64,000 nt of DNA from Sporolactobacillus sp. Y61 (GTDB lineage Bacteria > Bacillota > Bacilli > Bacillales > Sporolactobacillaceae). The notes under the pieces are model-generated. The model saw only the letters and a program-made list of their open reading frames with translations, was not told the origin of the DNA and did not search any database. The DNA is taken from the NCBI RefSeq assembly GCF_040529185.1, contig NZ_CP159510.1, forward strand, positions 1,240,001 through 1,304,000. Reading direction: 5' to 3'. Both the position numbers and the translations under genes were made by a program. This document shows positions 30,593 to 40,403 of the stretch, piece by piece. Positions within the stretch are counted from its first letter, which is position 1, and each line of letters begins with the position of its first letter.

Positions 30593-30647
30593 AGGTCATT
30601 CCTCTACTTAAAAATAATTTTTTATAAAACGTGTAATAAAACCTGTC

Positions 30648-30661
30648 AGGCAACGCTTTCA
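30648..30661 (-). promoter_or_regulatory. Weak cre-like site before aceA
   Basis: TGAAAGCGTTGCCT on the minus strand matches the cre consensus with two mismatches, between aceB and aceA. Catabolite repression of the glyoxylate shunt would fit. Confidence 0.3.
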
Positions 30662-30704
30662 TTTTATGCTTTATTGCTTTCAAAAGACAGCGTGAACCGC
30701 GGGA

Positions 30705-32110
30705 TCACAAATACTTGTAGCCGGGCAGTGTCAGAAAATCAGCGAACTCATCCGACAAGGTCAGTTCGTCGAACAGTTCGGCCGCCTCCTCGAATTTACC
30801 TGATTCATAATTTTCTTCGCCGACCTGTTGCCGGATTTTTTGAATCTCTTCCGTTTTTAACTCCTTATAAAGATGCACGGTGACTTTTCGACCGTCGTCC
30901 ATGATCCCTTTTGGATGGCGAATCTACTGCCACAGCTGTGCCCGGAGAATTTCGACCGTCGCCGCGTCTTCCATCAGATGATTGATCGGTGCGGCGTCGT
31001 TTCCTCTGAGCCAGGAGGCAATGTACTGGAAGCCAACACTGATGTTTTCGCGGACGCCTGCCTCAGTGATCTTCCAATTTGGAACCTCCAGAATTACATC
31101 CAGATCATCCAACGTTTTTTCCCCAATCTGATTCGCCTCGCGCCGCTTGTCGGCTTCGACTTTTTCGAACGCTTCGCGGTTCAGCGCCTCATTGCCTTTG
31201 ACCGGGATCTGAGCAGCCATCCCGCCGATCGCCGGCGCGCCTCTGTGGTGGCACGTTTTGATTGCCAGCAGAGAATACGCCCTCATGAACGGTACGATCA
31301 TCGTCACTGTCGACCGGTCGGGCAGAATGACGTGCTCCTGATTTCTGAATTTCTTGATGTAGCTGAAGATGTAATCCCAACGGCCGTAGTTTAATTCTGC
31401 CGAATGTTCGTGCAGCTCGAGAGGATTTCATCCATTTTGAATGCGGCCGGGATTGTCTTCAGAAGTACGGTTGCCCGGATCGTGCCGTGCGGCAGTCCGT
31501 TATAGTCTTCCGAATAAGTAAAGACATCGTTCCAGAGCCTTGCTTCCAGATGACTCTCCATCTTCGGCAGATAAAAATACGGTCCCGTGCCGTTGTCAAT
31601 CAGAACCTGCGCATTATGCAGGAAACAAAGGCGGAAATCGAACAGCCCGGCGGATATCGGTTTATCGTCAACGAGCACATGTTTCTCGATCATGTGCCAG
31701 CCGCGCGGCCGGACCATCAGCACGGCAACCTCATCCTTCAGTTCGTAGTGTTTGCCTGCCACATTGTCAAAGGTGATTTTTTTACGAATGGCATCGAAAA
31801 GATTGATCTGACCTTGAATAACATCGTCCTACGACGGAGACATCGTATCCTCTAGGTCGGCCATGAAACATTCTGCACCCGAGTTGAGGGCATTGATCAC
31901 CATCTTACGATCAGATGCCGGACCGGTAATCTCTACACGGCGATACTGAAGATCGCTTCGGGAGCGATGCAATTTTCCAGTTCCCTTCCCTGATTTTTCG
32001 GGCTTCAGGTAAAAAGTCCGGTTTCGCTCCTTCGTTAAATGCTTTTTGCCTCGCCCGGCGCTTTTCCAGCTCACCGTTTGCTGCGGAGATCGTCGGAGTG
32101 TGGCGGGTAC
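30705..32110 (-). pseudogene. aceB: Malate synthase A, multiple lesions
   Basis: Nearly the whole protein can be read across frames: [89 protein letters not shown] and finally LSDEFADFLTLPGYKYL. An inserted base near 31955 and a deleted base near 31430 shift the frame. Two TAG stops replace expected tryptophans (SPSW near 31832 and LWQW near 30924). It would condense glyoxylate with acetyl-CoA. With aceA also broken, the glyoxylate shunt encoded here is dead. The start codon is not identifiable. Confidence 0.9.
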
Positions 32111-32366
32111 AGGTCACGTGAAGCAACAATAAATCAAAAAGTATTTTTTTAAGTGGCGGAAATATTTCTTTTCTCCGCGCTTTCAATGGTTAACAACAGG
32201 TCACCACTGACGATTTCATCGCACACTGCCGGCAAGTACCGGCGATTCATACCAAACACAGACTTTAAATATTCATCCTTTTACGATATATTTTTATAAG
32301 GGGCTGTTTTCAAATTGACTTAAACAGGTAATTTAATAGAATGATCGGCCCATGGAGGTGGCGGTA

Positions 32367-32981
32367 TTGACTGCCAGAGAAAAGATACTGAGCGGTGCGC
32401 TGTATGATCCGACTGAAAGCGATTTAGTAAAAGAACAGCAAAAATGGAATGAGTTGCTCTACGATTATAACCAGACAAGGCCGTCTGAGACTGACAGGCG
32501 CAAAAAAATACTTAAAGCGCTTTTGGCAGAATGCGGAGAGAATTGTTATGTGGAGCCGCCGTTACGGGTAAATTGGGGATCGAACACGCATTTCGGTAAC
32601 GGGGTTTATGCCAACTTCAATCTGACGCTTGTGGACGACGGACCCGTGTACGTGGGGAGCAACGTCATGTTCGGACCAAACGTGACGATCGCAACTGCCG
32701 GCCACCCCATTCATCCTTACCTGCGAAAAAAAAGTCTGCAATTTAATTTAGCGATAACGATCGGCGACAATGTATGGATCGGAGCCAATGCCAGCGTACT
32801 GCCAGGGATAACAATCGGAGAAAACTCAGTGATCGGTGCGGGCAGCGTTGTCACAAAGGACATCCCCGCCAATGTTGTCGCCGTCGGCAATCCTTGTAAG
32901 ATTCTCAGGACAATTGGCGAACGGGACAGAACCTATTATTATAAGAATCGAAAAGTCGACGACGAATGGTTCGACCAATGA
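32367..32981 (+). CDS. Maltose/galactoside O-acetyltransferase (LbH family)
   Basis: 204 residues from a TTG start with GGAGGTG 6 nt upstream; an ATG five codons earlier overlaps that site. The N-terminal TAREKILSGALYDPTESDLV is the Mac domain of Maa/LacA enzymes. The left-handed beta-helix hexapeptide repeats follow (VYVGSNVMFGPNVTIA, AITIGDNVWIGANASV, ITIGENSVIGAGSVV) with the catalytic His in TAGHPI. It transfers acetyl from acetyl-CoA to sugars. Bases 32111-32366 upstream show no gene. Confidence 0.9.
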   Translation: MTAREKILSGALYDPTESDLVKEQQKWNELLYDYNQTRPSETDRRKKILKALLAECGENCYVEPPLRVNWGSNTHFGNGVYANFNLTLVDDGPVYVGSNVMFGPNVTIATAGHPIHPYLRKKSLQFNLAITIGDNVWIGANASVLPGITIGENSVIGAGSVVTKDIPANVVAVGNPCKILRTIGERDRTYYYKNRKVDDEWFDQ

Positions 32982-33283
32982 CGGAGCGGAATGATTTTAG
33001 CGACCTTTTATCATGAAAAGGAACATCTGCTCCGCAAGGATCATAAAAATTTCTAACAGATCACTTTTTCAGCAACGAAGCGCACACTTTTCATCGAGAG
33101 AAAGGTGTGAGGCAAGTAAAATAAATGTGGGTGGCAGAAAAAATGTGAGGAAGGGCCGCCGGGCCCGGAGGCCTTTCCTCATCTCAAATTTTTCTGATCT
33201 TTTAATGCTTTTCACAAAAAGGAGAGCCCCCCTTTTGAGTACAATAGAGTTGTCTAAATCTATTGAAAGGGAAGGGACTCTCC
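32982..33283. other. Gap with GC-rich hairpin, left end of ISLre2 element
   Basis: GAGGAAGGGCC (33147-33157) pairs with GGCCTTTCCTC (33170-33180). The rest is probably IS terminal sequence; the exact end is not determined. Confidence 0.5.
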
Positions 33284-34664
33284 ATGGATCAGTATAATGA
33301 AAATCATGCTTCTTTAAAAGACATTGAGCAGATTTTATTTCGTGCCCTGCAACAGACATTCAGCCGGATCCTCTATCAACTTTTGGTGAACCTGGATCAA
33401 CACTTGGCAGAAAGCAGGGATAAACGACGTTTTGAACTTTATGATAAGCGAAAGATCTCCCTGGAAACCACTCTCGGAAACGTCTCGTTCGTCCGGAACT
33501 ATTATTGGGATCGGAAAAGCCAGGGAGCATGTTTTCCTGCTTGACCGCTTCCTGTCCTTTTCCGGGCCAAAGCATTTCAGTCCGGCTTTCGAACAGTGGA
33601 CCTTGGAGGAAGCGGTGGAAAGAGCATCCTATCGGAAGGCGGCCGATCAGATTGAGCAGTTCCTTGGCTACCGGGCCATCAGCCATGAAGCCATCCGTCA
33701 GCAGGTGCTGGAGACAAAGATTCTTCCTCCGGAAACGCAACTGCCGGCTCCTAAAGTGCTGTTTCTGGAGACGGATGGTTTGTTCATCATCCGGCGAGGC
33801 CTAAAGGTGCCACGAAGCCGAGGGCGGCGAAGGAGGCTAAAATGGTTTGCGTTCATTCCGGATGGAAAAACCATTCCCACTCCGGTGAGTCGCGGTTGAT
33901 CCAACCCCGAATTTATTATCATAAGGGGAACAAAGACTTTTGGGAGGGGGGTTCAGGACTTCCTCGAACAGAATTATGACCTGGACTACGGGCAAACCGA
34001 TTTTGTGATTAGCGGAGATGGCGCGGCATGGATCACTGCCGGTGAAGAGGCGCTGGGGCCGAGACACAACCTCTACCATTACGATACGTTTCACATCACA
34101 CGCGACTTCAGGAAGGTGATGAAGCGCCATCCTCGTTACCCGATGATGGCACAGGCGCTGAAACAGGGGCAGCCAGATCAGCTACTGTTGGAGTTGAACA
34201 GTGCCGTAGGCACGATGGCAACCGAGAAGCAGGAGACACAACTTGCGGAACTGATCCAACGTATCACGCGGCAGAAAACCGCCTTCATGAACTTCAAGAC
34301 CTGGCTTCAGAAACATGGCCATGATACAAAGAACATGGCCTCCCTGGGCGCCACTGAGTCGGTGATGAGCCTCATGGCAAGACGAATGAAGTATCATCGG
34401 AGTTGGAGCGACGAAGGGTATGATCACCTGCAAGAGCTGGTCATCGCGAAAATCAATGGTTTAAAGGTGGTGCTGCCCGGAGATCCACGGGTGTTCTGTC
34501 TGAAACAGACTGAGGCGCAGGCCCCACTGTCTGCTTCCCAGGTTTTGCCGAAAACAATGTATGAAAGGGCCGCAGCGGATACGCTGCATGAAAACCTGCC
34601 CTATCTTAAACAGTCCGCCGCGACGCCCATTAGCCAGGCCCTGAAAGCTTTAGCCGGCTACTGA
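33284..34664 (+). mobile_element. ISLre2-family (UPF0236) element, transposase broken
   Basis: The frame begins MDQYNENHASLKDIEQILFR and continues with HLAESRDKRRFELYDKRK and LGNVSFVRNYYWD, the conserved start of ISLre2 transposases. It is carried on in a second frame (SKQGREHVFLLDRFL-type region) from about 33520 and in a third from ~33900. In the third, VISGDGAAWITAGEEALG and LYHYDTFHITRDFRKVMKRHP carry the catalytic core. At least two frameshifts make it inactive. Confidence 0.82.
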
Positions 34665-34837
34665 TTTTGATTTTGTTTGGAAGGATAAGGGACGTTTGCG
34701 CTTAAATCGCTGAAAGGTATCCTTGATCAAGTCAAGCGCATGAGAGAAACGAAAGAAGCTACAATAAAACGAAAAAACATACATCATTCTTTTGTATCCA
34801 GGGGGACACCCACAATCACTTGACTTACCCTCAGGGG

Positions 34838-34905
34838 GAATGTCATTCGTTTTGTGTAAATGATTATTTCTTGGGAATGTCATTTGTTTTGTGTAAATGA
34901 TTAAT
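34838..34905. repeat. Two direct copies of an IS256-type terminus
   Basis: GGGAATGTCATTCGTTTTGT and GGGAATGTCATTTGTTTTGT, each followed by GTAAATGATTA, lie 36 bp apart. The sequence type matches ends of IS256-family elements, and the broken IS256 follows to the right. Bases 34906-35060 hold only hairpins (AAAAAAGGG/CCCTTTTTT). Confidence 0.6.
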
Positions 34906-35060
34906 TTTCTTGGTTAGGTTCACACTGATAAAGCTCTTACCTGACAGGGGGATAGAGCGCTGCTGGAGAGCAACTCGAGCACCTGTCAGGGTTCAGCTAA
35001 AAAAGGGGAGAGGATCACTCTCTTCTTTTATTCTTCCCTTTTTTAGGAGAACTTAAAGCG

Positions 35061-36300
35061 TTAAACTCAAACGTCATAAGTCTTTGTCTGGGAGACTGGA
35101 CGTGAAGCGGTCCCCAAAAATGATCCGGAGTTGCGCCTGCATTCAAACCATCCTGGAATGGCTAACGTCCACTTTTTTGTGATGTCCATCGTAGCCAGAT
35201 AGATAATCTTTCGCAACGCATCATCGGTCGGGTAAGCATTCTTTGACTTGGTCACTTTTCTGAGTTGACGGTGGAACCCTTCAACCTGAATTCCCGTGCT
35301 TTTATACCAAGGTTCTGATAATTCCTGATATTAAGGCATCTTTGGCAAATAGCAACCAGCATAATTATACCAATGGGAAAAAGACCATTGTATTAAAAAT
35401 CCTTTTCTGATGCGCCTTTTTGGACTCCTTGGTATAATTTTCCGGGAATGCAGGCTTCAACGGTGTTGGTTGTGTAGATTATCTTTCTGATTTCAGTTGG
35501 ATACTCAAAATAAGCCGTGAGTTCTAACCAGTTGGTCTCCCAGGATGCAATAACTCTTTACGGAAGGAATTAAAGATATTCTTGGGCTCTGGATTGGTGA
35601 AAATGAGAGTGCCAGTTTCTGGTTCAGCGTCTGCAATGATTTGAAAAGCCGAGGTGTCGAAGACATCCTCATTGCCTGTAAAGACGGGCTTTCCGGCTTC
35701 TCCGAAGCCATCAATGTGGCCTTTCCAAAGACACGCATTCAGCTCTGTGTGATTCACCAGTTGCGCAACAGTATCAAGTATATATCGACTAAAAATCGCC
35801 AGCCTTTTCTCAACGATATTAAAAAAGTCTATAAAGCCTTTACTATTGAACAGGCAGAATTAGCCTTTGAGGAGGTCAAGAAAAATTGGGCGGATAAATA
35901 TCCAGAGATCGTGCATATGATCTTCAATATCGCGGGTAGACATCCCTTTAGCATACAACCCAATAATTTGATGATCTAAACCGTTCAGGGCGGTCTCATG
36001 TTTCTTAATAATTTGAGGTTTCAAACGCCCCATTTCGATCTCTTGGAATGTCCATAGTCATGTTTCCATACTTGGATTTGATCTTCTTCTTACTGTAACC
36101 ATTGCGGCTGTTTCCAGAATTATTTCCTTCAAAAGCGTGCTTCTCATAACCCAGATGATGGTCCATTTCAGCTTTAAAAATAACTTGAAGGGTCTCTTTG
36201 AATAAATCACGAATCATTGTTTGGACATCGTCGGCACTTTCACATTGGCTGGCAAGTTCACGAATTATCATGTTACCGTAATTGCGATAATTTTGCATAA
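35061..36300. mobile_element. IS256-family element with internal inversion and MITE insertion
   Basis: The minus strand carries the transposase N-terminus (36298 down: MIRDLFKETLQVIFKAEMDH, HHLGYEKHAFEGN, MTMDIPRDRNG) through MSTRDIEDHMHDL near 35910. It also carries the C-terminus (SWETNWLELTAYFEYPTEIR, TKSKNAYPTDDALRK). The middle third (35545-35906: KDILGLWIGENESASFW, ILIACKDGLSGFSEAI, CVIHQLRNS) lies on the plus strand, so an internal segment has been inverted, with a deletion before it. A 170-bp MITE splits the C-terminal part. It is inactive. Confidence 0.8.
35285..35454. mobile_element. 170-bp MITE related to type B IS
   Basis: Both ends carry the type B IS terminus: CCTGAATTCCCGTG...TTATACCAAGG at the left and, inverted, CCTGCATTCCCGG...TTATACCAAGG at the right. 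The interior (~115 bp) has no gene. It sits inside the IS256 transposase codons for TVE-GFHRQ. The flanks CTTTCAA (left) and CTTCAA (right, 35455-35460) look like a 6-bp target duplication with one extra T. The likely mobiliser is the type B transposase. Confidence 0.75.
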
Positions 36301-36590
36301 AACAGCGGGAACGGCTGGTTCGTGATTTGGAGATGGCGCTGGAAGACTTACATCAGTTGCCTGAAAAGAAACATACCAAAGCAGCCTGTGCCCTGCGGTC
36401 ACATAAGCTTTATGGTCGTTATCTTCGCCAGCTGAAAGACGGGCAACTGAGAATTAATCGGCAGGCGCTTCGAGATGCGGCGCGTTATGACGGGAAATAC
36501 CTGATTCGAACATCGGATGACACCCTGTCTGCAGAAGAAGTGGGTATACAAGAACCTGATGGCTGTAGAAAATGGATTTCGAACCTTAAA
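36301..36590 (+). pseudogene. Type A IS transposase fragment
   Basis: About 290 bp match bases 13588-13877 of the intact type A transposase (DLEMALEDLHQLPEKKHTKA to ENGFRTL) with a 5-bp deletion near 36540. It is fused directly to the IS256 remnant on the left and to the type B element on the right. Confidence 0.88.
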
Positions 36591-36607
36591 CCTGAATTCC
36601 CGTGAAA

Positions 36608-38221
36608 TTATACCAAGGCCGGCGAATCCACACCAAGGTATTGATAAAGATTCGTCTGTTTCTTTGTCAACTCACCCAAATGGGTGTGACCACCGGGTTG
36701 ACTGTACTGTTCGATCACGTCCAGTTCATCCAGAAGTTCCTGAATGGTGTACTGTTTGAACAGATGATGATCGCTCATGGCCTTTTTTATGTACGAAAGA
36801 TAGAACAGGGCAATGAACTGGACGAAAAGTTTGCCTTCCAGATTCTCCTCGGAGGAAACAGAAGTCCGACGCAGATTCAGCCGTTCCTTTAAATTGCCGA
36901 AGGCTTTCTCGATCAGATCCTTTGTTCGATAAACTTCCAGTGCCTCGATGGGATCTTTGATTCCATTATAAATCAGTGCGAAATAACCAAAGTCCTTTTC
37001 TGCTTTAGCTATAGCTTCGTTTTTTGGCGTCAGGGAGAGCCCCCTTACGGGCGTTTTCTTCCATTCGTAGTAACGCGAATATAGCTTTTTATGTTCAGGT
37101 TCTCTCTTGCCGGACTGCAGCTCTTCTTCCAGACGATCCAACAGTTTATTGAATGCCATCTTATCGTCGGTTGCTCTTTGGTCATTATAGAAAAGATGAA
37201 GGTACAGCCTTTTCTTGCCAGTGATGATTTGCCCGGATCGCTTTTTGACCTCGGTATCGTCCCAGTCGGTCAGGAAAGATTGATAATAGAGATTGCAGCC
37301 AGAAGCATAATGGGCACGGGTAATCATGTTCTGACGGACATCGTTTAACTTTTTACGGACGAACTTCAGTGACACTCGGACACCCATCAAGAATTTGACA
37401 TGATCCTGATAAAAAGCATTAATATTTTTCTCACTGTAAAAGCCACGGTCCATGACCGCTTTCACTTTCTTCTGCTTGAGAAAGTTCACATCAGCGAGCA
37501 GTGTCCGTATGGTTTTGACATCAGAAATATTCCCCGGCAGTTTACGATAAGCCACCGGCAGGCCGGAGGTCTCTCCATAAAGGAGCGCCAGGTTAATCTG
37601 CGGCACCGGATCATGGTCCTTATTCTTACCGTAGCGGACTTGCTTCAGTGCTTTGGAATAGGATGAAACGGAGGTGGTGTCATAAGCCAGATACTCTTCA
37701 TGGATAGGCCGTTTGCTCTGGAGAATAAAGAAATGGTGTTTGGCATTTTCCGTGATCGAACCAAACAGTTCACTGCTTCTCTGGGAGGGCAGATTCTTAC
37801 CATAGGGATGCACATGGGTTTTCGCCCAACGGGGAAAACGACTCATCGGATTGTGATCTTCCAGCACCAGATAATAAGCCAGTGAAAGAATCTGCTGATA
37901 GGATTTTGGAAAGCATCGCGCCAGATCTTCTGTGATTCCAAGTTTGGCGCCGATGGCGTCAAACAGATAAGTTGCCCCGTAGAAACGGCGCTGATGAGTA
38001 ACAGACGGAACCGGACCCCGTTTCTTCTTTTTCTGGTTCAGAAGATCTTTCAGACCTTCGGTATACTTTTTAGATGGAATCAGTTTCCCAGTTTTCAGAT
38101 CCAGTTTACCGATACATTTCCGATGATTTCGTGTCTGTTTTTTCTCCTTGTCCCAATATCCAACGGATTCATATACATAGGTCACACCATTCTTCTTGTT
38201 TTTCAAATGAACCAATGACAT
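36608..38221 (-). CDS. Type B IS transposase, copy 1
   Basis: 537-residue DDE transposase, intact. The start is MSLVHLKNKKNGVTYVY, with GGAGGG 6 nt upstream. Catalytic-type motifs are AYDTTSVSSYS (first Asp), KAVMDRGFYSEKNINA (second Asp) and DLIEKAFGNLKERLN (final Glu). I place it in the IS1634/IS4 clade by likeness. Its promoter lies in a large palindrome. Confidence 0.88.
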   Translation of the reverse strand: MSLVHLKNKKNGVTYVYESVGYWDKEKKQTRNHRKCIGKLDLKTGKLIPSKKYTEGLKDLLNQKKKKRGPVPSVTHQRRFYGATYLFDAIGAKLGITEDLARCFPKSYQQILSLAYYLVLEDHNPMSRFPRWAKTHVHPYGKNLPSQRSSELFGSITENAKHHFFILQSKRPIHEEYLAYDTTSVSSYSKALKQVRYGKNKDHDPVPQINLALLYGETSGLPVAYRKLPGNISDVKTIRTLLADVNFLKQKKVKAVMDRGFYSEKNINAFYQDHVKFLMGVRVSLKFVRKKLNDVRQNMITRAHYASGCNLYYQSFLTDWDDTEVKKRSGQIITGKKRLYLHLFYNDQRATDDKMAFNKLLDRLEEELQSGKREPEHKKLYSRYYEWKKTPVRGLSLTPKNEAIAKAEKDFGYFALIYNGIKDPIEALEVYRTKDLIEKAFGNLKERLNLRRTSVSSEENLEGKLFVQFIALFYLSYIKKAMSDHHLFKQYTIQELLDELDVIEQYSQPGGHTHLGELTKKQTNLYQYLGVDSPALV

Positions 38222-38231
38222 CTTCATCCCT

Positions 38232-38263
38232 CCAAAACATGGTATATTTATACCATGTTTTGG
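38232..38263. promoter_or_regulatory. 32-bp palindromic promoter of type B IS, copy 1
   Basis: CCAAAACATGG and CCATGTTTTGG arms flank a TATA-rich centre that holds the -10 box. One central base breaks perfect symmetry here. Confidence 0.75.
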
Positions 38264-38349
38264 TAAAAAAACAAGCACAAAATAGCCTGAATCCCTTGAT
38301 TTATAAGGAATCAGACTTGATCACTGGTATAAATTTCCGGGAATGCAGG

Positions 38350-39280
38350 TTACAGGGGTGCTCGCCTCTCCCTCGACAACGGCTTTAACGAGGACCGAGA
38401 GTAGATAGCGTGAACGACCACGACGTTTCTTTTGCGCCTTAAAGATCGCTTTGACATCCATCATTTGGCCGTTAAACCGGTAATACACTTTTTTGGACCG
38501 CTTGACCATGGCAACGGCCTGAAGCTTGAGCCGACGCAGCTGACGAAACATCTTCGGGCTTGAGAACCACAAGTTAAACAAGACGTAAGAAGCCTGGACC
38601 CCCTGACTCAGAGAGGACACGAGGAGTTCCCGAACGACTTCGGGCGCTTTGCGCTGGGCCTGAAGCTTTCGCTTCCCGGAATGCGTCCGGGCATCGGCTT
38701 TCGCGCCACATACCTGATTCTGACCAGAAAGCAAAGAAAAAGTGACCGGCAGGAACGTGTTACCGTCGCTCCAGCCCAGCTGAAGAAAGCGAAAACCGCG
38801 TGTATGCCGATGCCTGGCGTGGTCAAATTGAAAAGCGGCCAGTTCCACGTGTTTAGCATGGGCCCAGCATGGGCCCGTCCGTACATCGAGTCATCCAAAT
38901 GAACACGTTCTGACGTCCCAAATCCGTCAACGGTTCGATGAACCGGATGATCCGTTGACAGAGCAGAATCAGGAATTTTTGCCAGTTGATCCGGCCGTAG
39001 TTGAGCAGGTTGCGGAACGTTTTATCCGAGAAATTCAACTGATCCTGATGCCTCAGATAATCACGATATGTCGACTTGTTTGAAAAAATCGTGCTGATCA
39101 GATAGCAGAACAAGACGCGAAAGGGCACCCCTTTTGTCTTGGTGGCATGAGAAGCCCGTGCGACTTGCGCCAAATGAAATCGACTAAAAAGGTTTGAACG
39201 GAAGCTAAAATACCCGCTGATGGATGATCATTACGTGTTATACTTTTCATAGCATGAATCCGCCTCGATTAATTGGTAGT
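38350..39280 (-). pseudogene. IS4-family transposase N-terminal fragment
   Basis: Homologous to the IS4-family element at 28.8-30.1 kb. It contains the N-terminal part (VFIWMTRCTDGP-type region, FSNKSTYRDYLRHQDQLNFS) and the middle part (VYYRFNGQMMDVKAIFKAQ). It then stops at the type B IS boundary and has a frameshift near 38880. The shared terminus ACTACCAATTAATCG marks its start. Bases 39281-39392 are unassigned. Confidence 0.8.
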
Positions 39281-39392
39281 TGGTCCTTCAATTATACCGA
39301 GTGCTCGGTATTCATGCTTTTTTTGCACTTCCCCTTTATCTGACAGCCATGAAGGAAGTTTTGGGTGTTTCAAGTTTTAGTTATCTATATAT

Positions 39393-40316
39393 TTACAAAC
39401 TGACCACTTCTGTTTTATCCATGAATTTCTGGATACGATTTACATCAATATATCCCGTTTCCGATTCCAGTGCATTTAGTGCCCCAAAGCAACTACCCAG
39501 AGCCAACAATTTCTTAGCGTTATAGCCGCGTGCAATACCAAGAGCAAGTCCGGCTACCATAGAATCTCCGGAACCAACCGCACTTACTACATGAATCTTA
39601 GTTGTGCGGACTCGATACAATACATTGTTTAAGATAGCAATAGCACCCTTATCTCCAAGTGATATAACGACATTTTTGGGACCTTTTTGTGCAAGTCTCC
39701 GAACCGCATTAATGAGTTCTTCCTCTGATTCTATTTTTACCCTAAGAAGCAATTCTATCTCATGTAAATTAGGCTTAATCAAAAACGGATGAGCCTTTAT
39801 CCCCTCTTTTAGTGCATCTCCACTCGTATCAAGAATAAACTTTCTCCCCTTTTTGTTAGCTAAACTGATTAATCGCTGATAAAAAGCGGTTCCAGGCCCT
39901 GCCGGAATACTACCAGATGCTACTACCACGTTACACAGATCAAGAAATTTTTTATAGTTCTCAATAAACAATTCACTCTCGTCCATTGATATTTCTGGTC
40001 CACTTTCCAGCACTTCCGTTTGATTTCCTTCATGCATCAGCGCTAGGCAATGCCGAGTGTTTTGTCGTATTTTTATAAAATTATGCTTGATCCCTTGACG
40101 TTCTAGTTTTTGGGAAATATAGGTACCTGTCATTCCACCGAGAAAACCTGTGGCCATGACCGGTTCATCATTCTGATGGATTACTCGAGTTACGTTTAAT
40201 CCCTTACCTCCAGCTGTCATAACTGGATTTCCGGTTCTATTGACTTGATTAATTTCTAGTTTATCAATGTGATAATTCATGTCGATTGACGGATTTAAAG
40301 TGATGGTTAAAATCAT
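39393..40316 (-). CDS. lacC: Tagatose-6-phosphate kinase, second intact copy
   Basis: 307-residue PfkB-family kinase; AGGAGAAAG precedes the ATG. GGKGLNVTRVIHQN and AVGSGDSMVAGLALG are the two PfkB signatures, with the catalytic Asp in the second. It is about 95% identical to the lacC of the lac operon (44.7-47.4 kb), including the 3' tail and ~70 bp of leader, so it is a recent inverted duplicate. The operon copy is split by an IS, so this one may supply the activity. 1-phosphofructokinase is the main alternative by family. Confidence 0.85.
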   Translation of the reverse strand: MILTITLNPSIDMNYHIDKLEINQVNRTGNPVMTAGGKGLNVTRVIHQNDEPVMATGFLGGMTGTYISQKLERQGIKHNFIKIRQNTRHCLALMHEGNQTEVLESGPEISMDESELFIENYKKFLDLCNVVVASGSIPAGPGTAFYQRLISLANKKGRKFILDTSGDALKEGIKAHPFLIKPNLHEIELLLRVKIESEEELINAVRRLAQKGPKNVVISLGDKGAIAILNNVLYRVRTTKIHVVSAVGSGDSMVAGLALGIARGYNAKKLLALGSCFGALNALESETGYIDVNRIQKFMDKTEVVSL

Positions 40317-40367
40317 TAATCTTTCTCCTATCTGTTTTAATTTGTTTTATTATGTTCTATAATGTAA

Positions 40368-40395
40368 ATAATATTACTGAATAATTAAATGTCAA
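40368..40395 (-). promoter_or_regulatory. Promoter of the duplicated lacC
   Basis: On the minus strand TTGACA, a 16-bp spacer and TATTAT. The block between it and the gene (TTTACATTATAGAACATAA) is shared with the operon lacC and may hold the LacR operator. Confidence 0.6.
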
Positions 40396-40403
40396 TAACA
40401 TAA

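Larger units (their letters stand above)
36591..38349 (-). mobile_element. Type B insertion sequence, copy 1
   Basis: 1,759-bp element with imperfect ~28-bp terminal inverted repeats starting CCTGAATTCCCG and CCTGCATTCCCG. Its flanks come from two different IS fragments (TTAAA and TTACA), with no matching target duplication. The site has therefore been rearranged since insertion. Copy 2 is at 60.7 kb in the opposite orientation. Confidence 0.88.

Noticed and set aside
30705..32110. Reassignment or suppression of TAG as tryptophan in aceB
   Set aside because: Both TAG stops are explained by single G-to-A changes in a gene that also has frameshifts, and intact genes nearby use TAG only as a stop.
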